From CAZEAN01 sp964510225 (GTDB lineage: Bacteria > Planctomycetota > Planctomycetia > Isosphaerales > Isosphaeraceae): 63,784 bases of DNA. The number at the start of each line of letters is the position of its first letter. The stretch's first letter is position 1. The notes under the pieces were generated by a model. It did not search any database. It worked only from the letters and a program-made list of their open reading frames with translations, and had not been told where the DNA came from. This document shows, one piece after another, positions 8,844 to 18,300 of the stretch. The stretch is from positions 1 to 63,784 of the forward strand of contig CAZEAN010000016.1 in the NCBI GenBank assembly GCA_964510225.1. Reading direction: 5' to 3'. The translations under genes were made by a program, and so were the position numbers.

Positions 8844-9905
8844 TCATTCGTCATATTTGAGCAAGAAGCGCGGGTTGATCACCTTGAAGCTGAGACGTCC
8901 GTTGATCTCCTCGTCGAATTCCTCCGCGAGTGGCCGGAGCACGACCCCCTCGCGCTGGACCTTCGGATTGAGGACGCTGGTGGCCTCAGAAAGTTTGACC
9001 AGCTCGTCCACGGAGTGATCCAGGATCAATTCGCCGAGCTGTGGCACCGGCTTAAGCTGAAGTTGCTCAACAAGGCCAAGCATTGCATCGTGGTCCACGA
9101 GTTTACCATTGTCAATGTTGAGCACGTTAAAGACGTAGAGAGTTGCGGACGGCAACGCATACTTGTTTTTTTGAACCCCAGGACCGATTACTTCCCCTTG
9201 AATTGCGATTTCGAAGCCTAACCGATCCGAGAGAGCACGGAGGCTCTCTTCAATTCGTCGTTCTTGGGCAACCCTAATCAGGCTGCTTGATGTATCGGTT
9301 TCGTCGAGGAGGAGGTTCCGGCTACAGACGCCGAAGACCCCTTCCCGGATAAAGGCAGTGAAGGATGTTCCGTCGAGCTTTTCTGTGACGTAGAAGGTCT
9401 TCCCTCGATGCCGTTCCAGGACCGATTCCAGTACTTGCACCCGGAGTTCGTCAGTCTTGGGGAGGAAGTCAGGAAAAGGCCCTTTGATCTTCCCACTCAT
9501 ACCGATCGGAGCGGGCGGCTCCCATTTCCTGATTCCGAGCAATTCGGAGAGGTCCGTACCTTCGTCTGTGGCAGTTTCTGGAGGGAGGAGTGAAAGAGGA
9601 AAACAGATCCCTTGCGAAACCTGACCGCGCAATTTCACAGTCCTGATCCTAAACCCGGCGGGTTGAACGACCGTACCATCCTCCTCGGTCCGTGCGGGCT
9701 TGAAACTACTCGATCGAAGGAACTCGAATTCGGGCCGTTCCGGGAGCAAGGAGTCAATTTCACAGTAAATCACCTTGTCTCCAAGACGGTACTCTCCCTT
9801 CTTGGTGACGACCCACCACCCCAAGACCCTCACTTTCTCAATGGCCTCAGCCTTCGGGATTGGCTCTACTTCGTTGACGATCTGAACACTGGCGAGTTTA
9901 CGCAT
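8844..9905 (-). CDS. ATP-dependent RNA ligase of the DraRnl (DRB0094) family
   Basis: 353 residues. The nucleotidyltransferase core is clear: motif I EKLDG with the adenylated lysine near residue 176, motif IV REGVVLRPL near residue 320, and motif V SFKVIN near residue 340. About 150 residues precede motif I, matching the N-terminal OB-like module that characterises the Deinococcus radiodurans Rnl group. That enzyme seals 3'-OH/5'-phosphate nicks in duplexes whose 3' side is RNA, so a role in RNA repair is likely. The gene stands alone; no polynucleotide kinase or other repair gene is adjacent. Its start faces the peroxidase gene across a 280-bp region containing a strong hairpin. Confidence 0.85.
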   Translation of the reverse strand: MRKLASVQIVNEVEPIPKAEAIEKVRVLGWWVVTKKGEYRLGDKVIYCEIDSLLPERPEFEFLRSSSFKPARTEEDGTVVQPAGFRIRTVKLRGQVSQGICFPLSLLPPETATDEGTDLSELLGIRKWEPPAPIGMSGKIKGPFPDFLPKTDELRVQVLESVLERHRGKTFYVTEKLDGTSFTAFIREGVFGVCSRNLLLDETDTSSSLIRVAQERRIEESLRALSDRLGFEIAIQGEVIGPGVQKNKYALPSATLYVFNVLNIDNGKLVDHDAMLGLVEQLQLKPVPQLGELILDHSVDELVKLSEATSVLNPKVQREGVVLRPLAEEFDEEINGRLSFKVINPRFLLKYDE

Positions 9906-10042
9906 CGGTACCTCCTTTCATTTGGCCGGATGACGACCCGACACGATTGCAGATCGCTAAGTTCGATCGCCTTCACCTCTTGCAGGAGGCGGTTTGGTTC
10001 GCTACACCATATAGACTTCTTGTCCAACCAAGCAGTAACAGG

Positions 10043-10072
10043 CTCAAGTTGTTTGCACGCAAACAACTTGAG
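10043..10072. promoter_or_regulatory. Perfect 13-bp inverted repeat with 4-nt loop in a divergent promoter region
   Basis: Arms 10043-10055 and 10060-10072 are perfectly complementary, with loop CACG, followed on the plus strand by AATTTT. The shape is terminator-like, yet no plus-strand gene ends before it. It lies 114 bp upstream of the peroxidase ATG and 138 bp upstream of the RNA ligase start. It may be a leader attenuator, the end of an unannotated small RNA, or a dimeric operator. Confidence 0.55.
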
Positions 10073-10185
10073 AATTTTACCAGACTATCCTTCATCGAGA
10101 TCGGCACTCTAACCGGTTCGATTTCGATCACCAGTTCCGCATTTCCGCCCACAAAGTGAGTTCCGAATCCCTAGCTGAGGCAATC

Positions 10186-11211
10186 ATGAGGAACACGATG
10201 GTTCGGTCGGCCTTGATCGGGGTCGCCGTGCTGGTACCGATTGCTCTCGGGGCCTCTGAAGAACGGTCACGAGTTGAAGAGCGTCCCTTGGGGCTTCCGA
10301 AAATGAGAATCCCGCGGAGCAACCCTCTCCGCGACGATGTGGTCGAACTTGGTAAGATGCTCTATTTCGACCCGCGACTTTCCAGTGACAACAGCATCAG
10401 TTGCGCATCGTGCCACAATCCAGCGATGGGTTGGTCTAATGGTGAATCCTTCGCGACTGGGGTTGGTGGTTCGGTCGGAGGTCGAAGTTCACCGACGATT
10501 CTGAACTCGGGCTACAGCTATTTCCAATTTTGGGACGGTCGCGCCTCCAGTTTGGAAGAACAGGCTCTCGGGCCGATTCAGAACCCGATTGAAATGAACA
10601 TGAGTCTCGACAAGCTCGAGAAAAAGCTCAACGCCATCGAAGGGTATCGCAACCGATTTCAAGACGTTTTTCAGAGCGATGTTACGTCCGAGAATATTGC
10701 GAAGGCAATTGCATCGTTTGAACGAACGATCCTCTCGGGAGATGCACCCTACGACCGGTTCAAGGCTGGTGACGATTCAGCCCTCTCTGACGCCGCTCAG
10801 CGAGGCATGAATCTCTTCTTTGGTAAGGCCAATTGCTCGGCATGCCACGCCGGACCACACTTTACTGACGGTGGATTCCACAACATCGGCATCGGCTTTG
10901 ATGGCTCGGGACATTCCGACCCCGGACGACATGAACAGAGCAATCTTCTGGGTGATCTTGGCTCGTTCAAAACCCCGACACTCCGAGAGATTGCTCGGAC
11001 TGCCCCCTATATGCACGATGGCAGTCTTGCGACCCTCGAAGCGGTAATCGAGCATTATGATCAAGGAGGGATCCAAAACCCGCAGCTCGACGAAGAGATG
11101 TTTCGCATCGGACTTTCGGAGGAGGAAAAAGCAGACTTGGTTACTTTCCTCAAAGAAGGACTCAGCAGTGAGTCCTATCCGATGATCGAAACCCCAAAAC
11201 TTCCTGAGTAA
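10186..11211 (+). CDS. Di-haem cytochrome c peroxidase (MauG/CcpA family)
   Basis: 341 residues from the ATG at 10186, which has GAGG six bases upstream; a GTG at 10156 is also in frame. A signal peptide occupies residues 1 to about 22. Two haem-c sites are seen: CASCH near residue 73 and CSACH near residue 217. Other family blocks are LYFDPRLS, SPTILN, FWDGRA and the C-terminal TAPYMHDGSLATLEAVIEHY. The family reduces hydrogen peroxide in the periplasm with electrons from small cytochromes; relatives (MauG) modify proteins. The gene is followed after 116 bp by a secreted propeller protein in the same direction. Confidence 0.93.
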   Translation: MRNTMVRSALIGVAVLVPIALGASEERSRVEERPLGLPKMRIPRSNPLRDDVVELGKMLYFDPRLSSDNSISCASCHNPAMGWSNGESFATGVGGSVGGRSSPTILNSGYSYFQFWDGRASSLEEQALGPIQNPIEMNMSLDKLEKKLNAIEGYRNRFQDVFQSDVTSENIAKAIASFERTILSGDAPYDRFKAGDDSALSDAAQRGMNLFFGKANCSACHAGPHFTDGGFHNIGIGFDGSGHSDPGRHEQSNLLGDLGSFKTPTLREIARTAPYMHDGSLATLEAVIEHYDQGGIQNPQLDEEMFRIGLSEEEKADLVTFLKEGLSSESYPMIETPKLPE

Positions 11212-11327
11212 CTTCAGACATCTTACGTACATCTGCTGCTACTAACAAGGCACGACACTACCGCCCCTTGACGTACGACTCGACGTTTCAAACCTCGGAT
11301 AACGATTAGTCGGAAGGAATTGTTTCC

Positions 11328-12359
11328 ATGATCCTCTCAATCTCGACTACCGCAACAATCTTGCTTGCAATGATGACCAGCTCTGCTGCGTCATCGACAG
11401 CGGATCACCATATTGAGACGCTCGTCTCTGGCCTGACCAACCCTTGCGGGATTGCTGTCCAACCCGAAACCGGGATGCTCTATATCTCAGACAGCGGAAA
11501 TAGCCAAGTTCTCCGATTCAGTGGTGAGGCTGGAAGCCCAGCAACTCCAGTGATCACTGGATTCGGCAAAGACGTTTACGGAAAAGGCCCGATGTACGAC
11601 ATTGGTCCGCTCGGCCTTCTCTTTCTCGACTCGAAGACACTTGTCATCGGCGGTGGTGGTCGAAAAGACGGTGACGAGCGTGTCTGGATCTTTGATAACA
11701 TCGGAGATGATCAACTAACCGTTGATGACGCAACTACTGTCCTCGGTCCGGTAGGCCCCGGGTCGGCCTCCGCGAAGGGTGAGGGAAACTTCTACGACCT
11801 CGCCGCCGACGATCAAGGCATTTACATTACGGCCAACGGTGACGATACTAAAGGGTGGGTTCTCCGGGTTCCGCTTGTTGACAGAGAGCCGAGTTCCCTT
11901 GAACCTTTCATTGCCACCAAGCTGGATGTTGATGTTGACGCGCCAGTGGGCATTGAAGTCGGTCCATCTGGTAATCTCTGGATTGGTCAGATGGGGGAAA
12001 TCACTGTTCCTCTCGACAGTCTCGTACTCGTATACAATCCAACGACAGGCGAATTGCTCCACAGTGCTGAGGCTGAACTTTTTGATATTGCTGGACTTGC
12101 GGTTAGCCCCACAACAGGCGAACTTTACGCCATCGACTACGCTTGGATGGATACGACGAAGGGAGGTCTCTTCCGACTCGATGTGGAAATCATCGACGAG
12201 GAGATGACAGTTACCCCAGAAATGATCGCCACTCTGGACAAACCAACCGCCATGGCATTCGATTCTGAGGGCACACTCTACGTGACCGTTATTGGTACTG
12301 CCGAGGATGGTTCTTCGGCCGGCTCAGGTAAATTACTCAAAATCAACCTGCCAGAGTAA
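11328..12359 (+). CDS. Secreted NHL/SMP-30-like beta-propeller protein
   Basis: 343 residues with a strong GGAAGGAA ribosome-binding sequence before the ATG. The N-terminal 23 residues form a signal peptide. The rest shows repeated blade patterns such as NPCGIAVQPETGMLYISDSGN, IEVGPSGNLWIGQ, LAVSPTTGELYAIDY and MAFDSEGTLYVTV, typical of six-bladed NHL or ScyD-like propellers. No catalytic signature is visible. An extracytoplasmic binding or structural role is likely. It may be transcribed with the peroxidase upstream, and a run of hairpins follows its stop. Confidence 0.75.
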   Translation: MILSISTTATILLAMMTSSAASSTADHHIETLVSGLTNPCGIAVQPETGMLYISDSGNSQVLRFSGEAGSPATPVITGFGKDVYGKGPMYDIGPLGLLFLDSKTLVIGGGGRKDGDERVWIFDNIGDDQLTVDDATTVLGPVGPGSASAKGEGNFYDLAADDQGIYITANGDDTKGWVLRVPLVDREPSSLEPFIATKLDVDVDAPVGIEVGPSGNLWIGQMGEITVPLDSLVLVYNPTTGELLHSAEAELFDIAGLAVSPTTGELYAIDYAWMDTTKGGLFRLDVEIIDEEMTVTPEMIATLDKPTAMAFDSEGTLYVTVIGTAEDGSSAGSGKLLKINLPE

Positions 12360-12439
12360 GCGATCTCAACGATCTGAGTTTACTTCTGCCTGGTTGACCA
12401 ACCTTTGCAAGTTCAGATAGGTCTTTTCGCGTGCAATGC

Positions 12440-12479
12440 CCGAGACGCTCGTTCTCCCTTGAGTGGTCGAGCGTCTCGG
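12440..12479. terminator. Perfect 12-bp inverted repeat, probable terminator of the propeller gene
   Basis: Arms 12440-12451 and 12468-12479 are exactly complementary around a 16-nt loop, 80 bp after the propeller stop codon. There is no T-run after the stem, so it may be a structural element rather than a classical terminator. Confidence 0.5.
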
Positions 12480-12485
12480 ACGATT

Positions 12486-12532
12486 CAATTTGGCCAGTCA
12501 CGTTCCTGAACCGCCTCTCACTGGCCAAATTG
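12486..12532. repeat. Perfect 13-bp inverted repeat
   Basis: Arms 12486-12498 and 12520-12532 are exactly complementary with a 21-nt loop. It starts six bases after the preceding hairpin. The sequence GAACCGCC in its loop can alternatively pair with GGCGGTTC just downstream, giving competing folds. Confidence 0.55.
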
Positions 12533-12559
12533 TTCCCAAGAGACGGCGGTTCCTCACAG

Positions 12560-12594
12560 TTTGGTTGGGGGTTTGCCGATCCTCCCCCACCAAA
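12560..12594. repeat. Third inverted repeat of the cluster (11 bp with one bulge)
   Basis: TTTGGT-T-GGGGG at 12560-12571 pairs with CCCCCACCAAA at 12584-12594, leaving one T unpaired. Confidence 0.45.
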
Positions 12595-13199
12595 TTGATT
12601 GTTCTGGCTGGATCCGGCTAAACCTCGTTATTTTCATGTGCTCGACTAATCGGACCGAGGGTTTCTGCTTGGGGCTTCGGAGTCATCATACGTTTCCCCC
12701 AACGTAAAATCCCCTTAATGACTCGGTCTCAACCTGGGTTTCGATTATCCGAGTAAGTTCGTTCGTCTCTCCGTTCACTCTCGCCAGTCGTCCGACTCTC
12801 CTTCTTACTGATTGCCAAGTAAACAACTCGGAACAGATGAAGCCATCTCCCCAGATGCGTATAATCGTGTCTGGAGAAGCACTTTATTTGTTCACAAACT
12901 GCAAAACGATCCTTATCATGGTCTGTACACCTTTCCTCCGACTTTACCCCCAGCTTTTGATAATCGTCGGCATCACCAATCATCGTTGGGCAAGTCAACC
13001 ATCCCCCTGGTTGTCCTGCTCTTGATGGTGGTTTACTTCTCGATTTAATATTTTCCCCCGCCGCCGGTGACCCATTTGCTCACAACACAGACTCGCAGTT
13101 TGATTGTTACGGCTTCGGTGATTAGGCGAACACTCGCAACTGGCAAGATGTGAGCTAACCTATTCCGATTTCACTGATTCAAGAGAGGAGTTAACTACA

Positions 13200-14804
13200 A
13201 TGTCATCCGGATCACCCTTGGGACAACTTGCCGATCTGCTCCGACGAGTAGAGGCTAAAACGCGTGCCCAAGAATTAATAGACGAAGTTGGTGAGGCCGC
13301 AGAGCAGCTACGGGAAGCCGAACAGGTGATCCGAGAGGTCGAAGCGCGTGAGCGGCAGGTCAGGCCTTCACGTCTCCGGGAACTGGAACTCTGCGATAAA
13401 GATGAGCATTTGCTTAATGAATTGACAAGAAGAACGGCACAGAATCGCTCCCTGATGGGGCGCGAGGAAGTTGTTCAAGCGGAACGATTAGTTGAGACTT
13501 CACGGACTGATATTGAACGTCGACGAAAGTTGGCCCGGGAAACGCTTGTCGAAGTTCAGGCGGCAATGGTCAACGCCCGCGACCAGATCCGGATCACGCT
13601 CGACCGATACCAGAATCTCCGCCGCGAGATGGATCGGTTACAGGTCCAATCAAATGGCCAGTTCGATGACGGGGATCGCATCGCCCATATCGCAGAGGCC
13701 TACTTCCCTGAATACCAAGTCAGGGCCTTTGCTCGTGAGGTTGAAGAAGGTTCTGGAATGTTCGCGATGCTTGATCGTCGCGAGCAATATGCCCAGATGA
13801 AAATCTGGATCGGCCGCCTCCGAAGGTTCCAAAACGCCAACCCTGGCGAGGAAGAACGCGAGACGTTAGAAGCTGTCTTCCGCCGACTCGTCGGGCTTTC
13901 AAAACAACACGAGCCGGGATATATTGAAGCATTTAACCGTCAGTACGTCGCAGACTGGGATGCTTACGTCAATGAAGCCCAGGAAGCGTTGCGTGAAGCA
14001 AGCGAAGCGGTCAGTGAAGATGGTGGTGTCTCCCTGCTTGACCGGACTCGGTCAGAAGAACCCTTGAGTGCCGAGCAGCAGATTGAAGAGCGACGCTTTG
14101 CCGAGCAGGCGCTCGATCACCTCAAGGCACTTCTCCTGACTCGTTACGATAATACTTCCCAGAAAGCCGAGAAATTCCGCGAGACTCTTGCGAGAGTACT
14201 TGAAGGATACGGGGCTCCCGACGAGCTGTTGCTTAACTTGGTCCGTCCCTACCGAGACTGGATTGTTGGCCCCGAGTTTAGAACCCTCCGCAAGTACCTC
14301 GATCAAGAACTTGACGAAGCCAACAAGCGTCGTGAAATCGAAGATGTCCGTGATTCCTACGAAGACCTCATTGACGAAACCCGTGATCGTTTCTTCCTCG
14401 TCGTGGGTGGTGCTCTTCGTGAGGAAACGAGACGAGCACTCCGTGAGACCTTCGAATTCCAAGAACTCGAGTGGTTTGTCTACGAGGAAGACAACAGTGA
14501 TGAACTAGAGACAAAACTCTCCAGGGTTCGAAACCAATCTTATCACGGTGTCATCCTATTGGTCAGCTCGGGACATCACCCAGTGATCGCGGCGTTTAAG
14601 CCAGTTTGCCAAGAAACCGGGATCCCCTGTGCGATTGTCACACACGGTTTTGGCATCGAGAAAGTCGCCGAAGCTCTAAGCCTGAGTTATGACCGATCCA
14701 ACGGTCATGACGATGACGATCTTGATGATGACGATGACGATCTCGATGATGGCGGAGTTGAGGCTGAGGCTGAGACCGAAGCAGAGGCCGGCGAGTCTGC
14801 CTGA
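13200..14804 (+). CDS. Coiled-coil protein with C-terminal DUF2325-like domain and acidic tail
   Basis: 534 residues; GGAG stands nine bases before the ATG. Residues 1 to about 390 are strongly charged and helical with coiled-coil segments. Residues about 394-500 form a compact alpha/beta region opening FFLVVGG and continuing through GVILLVSSGHHPV to GIPCAIVTHGFG, which resembles DUF2325, a small Rossmann-like domain of unknown function. The tail (510-534) is almost entirely Asp, Glu, Ala and Gly. No signal peptide or membrane segment is seen, so it should be cytoplasmic. The gene is alone, with long non-coding stretches on both sides. I infer a scaffold or regulator; no function is established. 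Confidence 0.7.
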   Translation: MSSGSPLGQLADLLRRVEAKTRAQELIDEVGEAAEQLREAEQVIREVEARERQVRPSRLRELELCDKDEHLLNELTRRTAQNRSLMGREEVVQAERLVETSRTDIERRRKLARETLVEVQAAMVNARDQIRITLDRYQNLRREMDRLQVQSNGQFDDGDRIAHIAEAYFPEYQVRAFAREVEEGSGMFAMLDRREQYAQMKIWIGRLRRFQNANPGEEERETLEAVFRRLVGLSKQHEPGYIEAFNRQYVADWDAYVNEAQEALREASEAVSEDGGVSLLDRTRSEEPLSAEQQIEERRFAEQALDHLKALLLTRYDNTSQKAEKFRETLARVLEGYGAPDELLLNLVRPYRDWIVGPEFRTLRKYLDQELDEANKRREIEDVRDSYEDLIDETRDRFFLVVGGALREETRRALRETFEFQELEWFVYEEDNSDELETKLSRVRNQSYHGVILLVSSGHHPVIAAFKPVCQETGIPCAIVTHGFGIEKVAEALSLSYDRSNGHDDDDLDDDDDDLDDGGVEAEAETEAEAGESA

Positions 14805-15357
14805 CCGAAGACTTCGGCTCTCTTCAGCACAATTGACTTACGTTCAATGATCCCTCACCTCAACCAGAATGTCATGAACGGTTCGGATTGGTCGATTGAT
14901 GTCCGGTCCGAGCCGTCCTCGCCTTTAGTAGTCAGCTAGATTCGACATTAGGTTACGCTCACGAAACTCCCGAACGGAATTGGGGTGGAGTCCGAGTGCG
15001 TTGGACGACTTTTTCAGAGGTCGACCGAAGTCCTCCGGGCGACTCGTTCTGTTTTTGAGGAAGACGAGAATTTGCTCGGCGATTCACGGATTTCTCAATT
15101 CAAAACGATGTGACTCCAGAAAAGTTGACGGATCAACATCAACAATTAGCTTTGATGCTGTCTCCCTCTTTGCTTTGGCTCCTTCCCCGCGCTCGGACCC
15201 CATTCTGAGTTCGGTAGATTCAATGCACCCAACCGACTCTCTCGGTTTCGGGACCTCGTTGACGATTGGTAGGCGTTGATTTGCCGTGGATTCCAATCGA
15301 CTCGTGGGCGGAATACATTGGTCCACCCGTGCAGGCGACTATTGGAAGGGTCCTGAG
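14805..15357. other. Intergenic region, 553 bp
   Basis: A short hairpin (CCGAAG/CTTCGG, 14805-14817) directly follows the coiled-coil gene. The rest contains one plus-strand frame at 14980-15279 with no family resemblance, which I leave out. GGAAGGG lies just before the next start. Confidence 0.4.
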
Positions 15358-18300
15358 ATGATGAACCGAGCCCCGCGCCGACGGAATCACAGCTTACCTC
15401 ATCCCGAGTCTCTGGAACGTCGGAGTCTCCTGAGTCTCACAACCCCTGTGTTCCCAAGCGCTGAGATTGAAGTCGTTCAATCCCCTTCTCCTCAACCGCA
15501 AGAGCCTCTCCCTGTTCTTGCGGCTTCGATGAGCGATCCGAAGCTGGATGGCGGATCACTCTCGAACGTCGGTGCAACCTGGCAGACAGTAACCCTCGAA
15601 CATACCTATCAGAATCCGGTCATTGCAGCGGTCCCGGTATACGACCAGGGATCACCACCCTTAATGGTACGAGTCCGCCATGTTGTCGGTGATCAGTTCG
15701 AGATCTCAGTTGCGCGTGCCGATCACTCCGATGCTCCCTTCGATCCCATCGAGGTTCACTATCTGATTGCCGAGGAGGGGAAGTACAGCGACTTTGAGGC
15801 TCGGTCAGTCGAAGTCTCTCGAGTGGATCATCGGTTGAGTTGGCGAGGTCAGCCAGAATCGTACCTCAACAGTTATCAATCCCCGGTCGTAATCGGTCAG
15901 GTGATGACCTCCAACGACCCCGATCCTTCTGTCTTCTGGGCTCGGGGTGACACGCGTCGCGAAGCTCCCTCAGCAGAATCACTCTTTGTGGGAATTCACG
16001 TTGGTGAAGACCACGATCGGGAACGGGTCCCAGAGACTGTTGGCTACTTCGTCTTCGAATCCGGGCACCACGAGATCGGGTCGCTCCAACTATTCGCGAC
16101 AGTCGGTGATCCGATCGTCGAGAAAATCGATGGTGGTCCCTCTGCCTACGAGACCCATTTATCTCCTGGAGAGCAGTCGGTCGTTGCCACAGTCGCGGGA
16201 ATGAAAGGGCCCGATGGGGCTTGGGCGTTGCTCTTCGGCGAATCGCCAGTCCAAACCGATCAGCTTTTGCTCGCAGTTGATGAAGATCAATGGCACGATG
16301 CAGATACCTGGCATGTGCCGGAAGAAGTGGCCGTTGTCTCATTCAGGAGCATCGCCGACGTTCCTGAAGATCCGAAGTTGACCGGAGGAATTGTCTCTAG
16401 GGTTAGTACCACATGGACTACAGTCACGCTTGATGATTCGTATGAGAACATGGTGCTCGCCACGACGCCGATCTATGGCGAGCAATCGCCGCCTTTGATT
16501 GTCCGGATCCGCAATGCACAAGACGACCAATTTGAGATCGCCGTCTCGCGTGCTGACCATCTTAATGGACCGGTCGAACCGATCGACGTCTACTTCCTTG
16601 CTTCAGAAGCGGGTGTTTTCGAAGGGTTCGAGGCAAGAAAGGAAACGATCGATCGCGTCGACTCAAGTAAGAACTGGGAAGCGTTCCGGCAGTTCACTTG
16701 GAATTCTTACGAAGACCCCGTTGTGGTTGGCCAAGTCCTCACGTCCAATGATACAGATCCCGCCTCGTTCTGGGCTCGGGGAGACTCACGGAGCGAGATC
16801 CCGACTTCGGATGCTCTTTATGTTGGTGCTCATGTAGGTGAAGATCCCGACCGGACTCGGGTTCCCGAAGAAGTTGGATATTTTGTATTCGAGTCCGGTC
16901 GACATACGATCGGTGAGCTGAAACTCTTAGCGAGTGTCGGTCCAAAGCTGGTCGATGAGATTGAATCCGGGCCAACCTATTACGAGAACCTCGACGGTCC
17001 CGAGCAAACATTGGGCGCCGTTGCGTCGATTGCTGGATTCCAGGGAGGCAACGGAGGTTGGGCTGTACTCACGGGAGATGATTCGGTCCGTGACGATCGA
17101 TTGGGCTTCGGGATTGTTGAGGATCATTGGAAGGATGATGACCAAGCCCACTTTGGAGAGCATGTTGCCTTTGTTTCGTTCGCCATCGAGACCACGGAAG
17201 TTCCTGAGCCGGAGCCAGAGCCATCCCCGCCGGTTGAAGGACGACCGTCGATCTGGGGGCTCTCGGAGATCACGCCGCGGATCCGAGTAAGTCGGGTTGA
17301 GGGTTACGAACCACTCGTGATCCAAGTTTCCGCAGTCGACACGACAGCCGATGGCGGGAATCCGTACACCGACCTCGACTTCGCATGGGATTTCGGCGAC
17401 CCCAGGGGTTCCGAGACCTTCGTGCATCCAGTCACGGGCGTGAGCGTCAACGCAAACGGTGATCAGCACGGTCCTGAGGCCGCCTACGTTTATCGGAACC
17501 CCGGCACATACACCATTACGCTGACCGTCCGTGGGCTCAACGAAGACGGTGAGCTGATCGAAGCAGAGACAAGCACGCTTTTGAGACCTTCGGAAGGTCA
17601 ACTCTCGATCGAGGCCAGTGGCGGCACCTATACATTACTTGCTTCGGTGGAGGATGGCTCCCCGATCGAGACTCGGCCGATTCCATATGACGCGGATCTC
17701 AACACCGTTGCTGCGGCTCTAGAAGCACTACCGGAGATCGGCTCTGGCAACGTCCGACCGAATCCGCTGGGACGACTTGAATTCGGTAATGAACTTCTGG
17801 GCGTCGAGATCACACTCGAAGCCGATGGCGATGGGTTGATTGGATCCGGTCTGACATCACCCTCCGCCACAATCGAAGACTGGATCGAGGGTTCGTCACT
17901 CACTTCCCTCTCAGTTCTCGAGTGGGACGGTCCTGACGTCTACTTTGACTCCAATGATCCTGGGACGTCGGGAATAGCCGATGGAAGTATTGAGCGGCCC
18001 TTTCGAACGTTCGACCAGCTCAAGGCGGCCCTTGAGTCCAACACGTCGCAACGGGTCTTAATCAAACGTGGTTCCGTGTTCGTTTCGAGGAACGAGGGAA
18101 TTACGATCGCTGATACCAATGACGGCCCCCTTCGGATCGTTGCTTATGGTCCTCCCGAGTTACCGCCGCCGATTGTGAGGACGGAAGCAAATACACTCGA
18201 CCTCCTTTCGTTCCGGCCAACCGACGACGACTCACTTTACGATATCGCCCTCGACGGTCTCGACCTCCAATCAGGCGGCGGCCGCGTTATCCGGGTCGTT

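Larger units (their letters stand above)
12360..13199. other. 840-bp intergenic region with a cluster of hairpins in its first 240 bp
   Basis: The left third holds three consecutive inverted repeats (12440-12479, 12486-12532, 12560-12594), listed separately. The right two thirds show only short frames without family resemblance, including a plus-strand one at 12812-13048 that ends in a hydrophobic run, which I do not regard as a gene. Confidence 0.5.

Noticed and set aside
9612..10112. Plus-strand frame of 166 codons overlapping the RNA ligase start
   Set aside because: Mostly antisense to the ligase, no similarity, and it runs through the hairpin region.
12812..13048. 78-codon frame ending in a hydrophobic stretch
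   Set aside because: No ribosome-binding site, no homology pattern, overlaps frames in other phases; the hydrophobic end is not enough.
14980..15279. 99-codon plus-strand frame before the large surface protein
   Set aside because: Composition looks non-coding, with no recognisable domain; the overlapping minus-strand frame is equally long.
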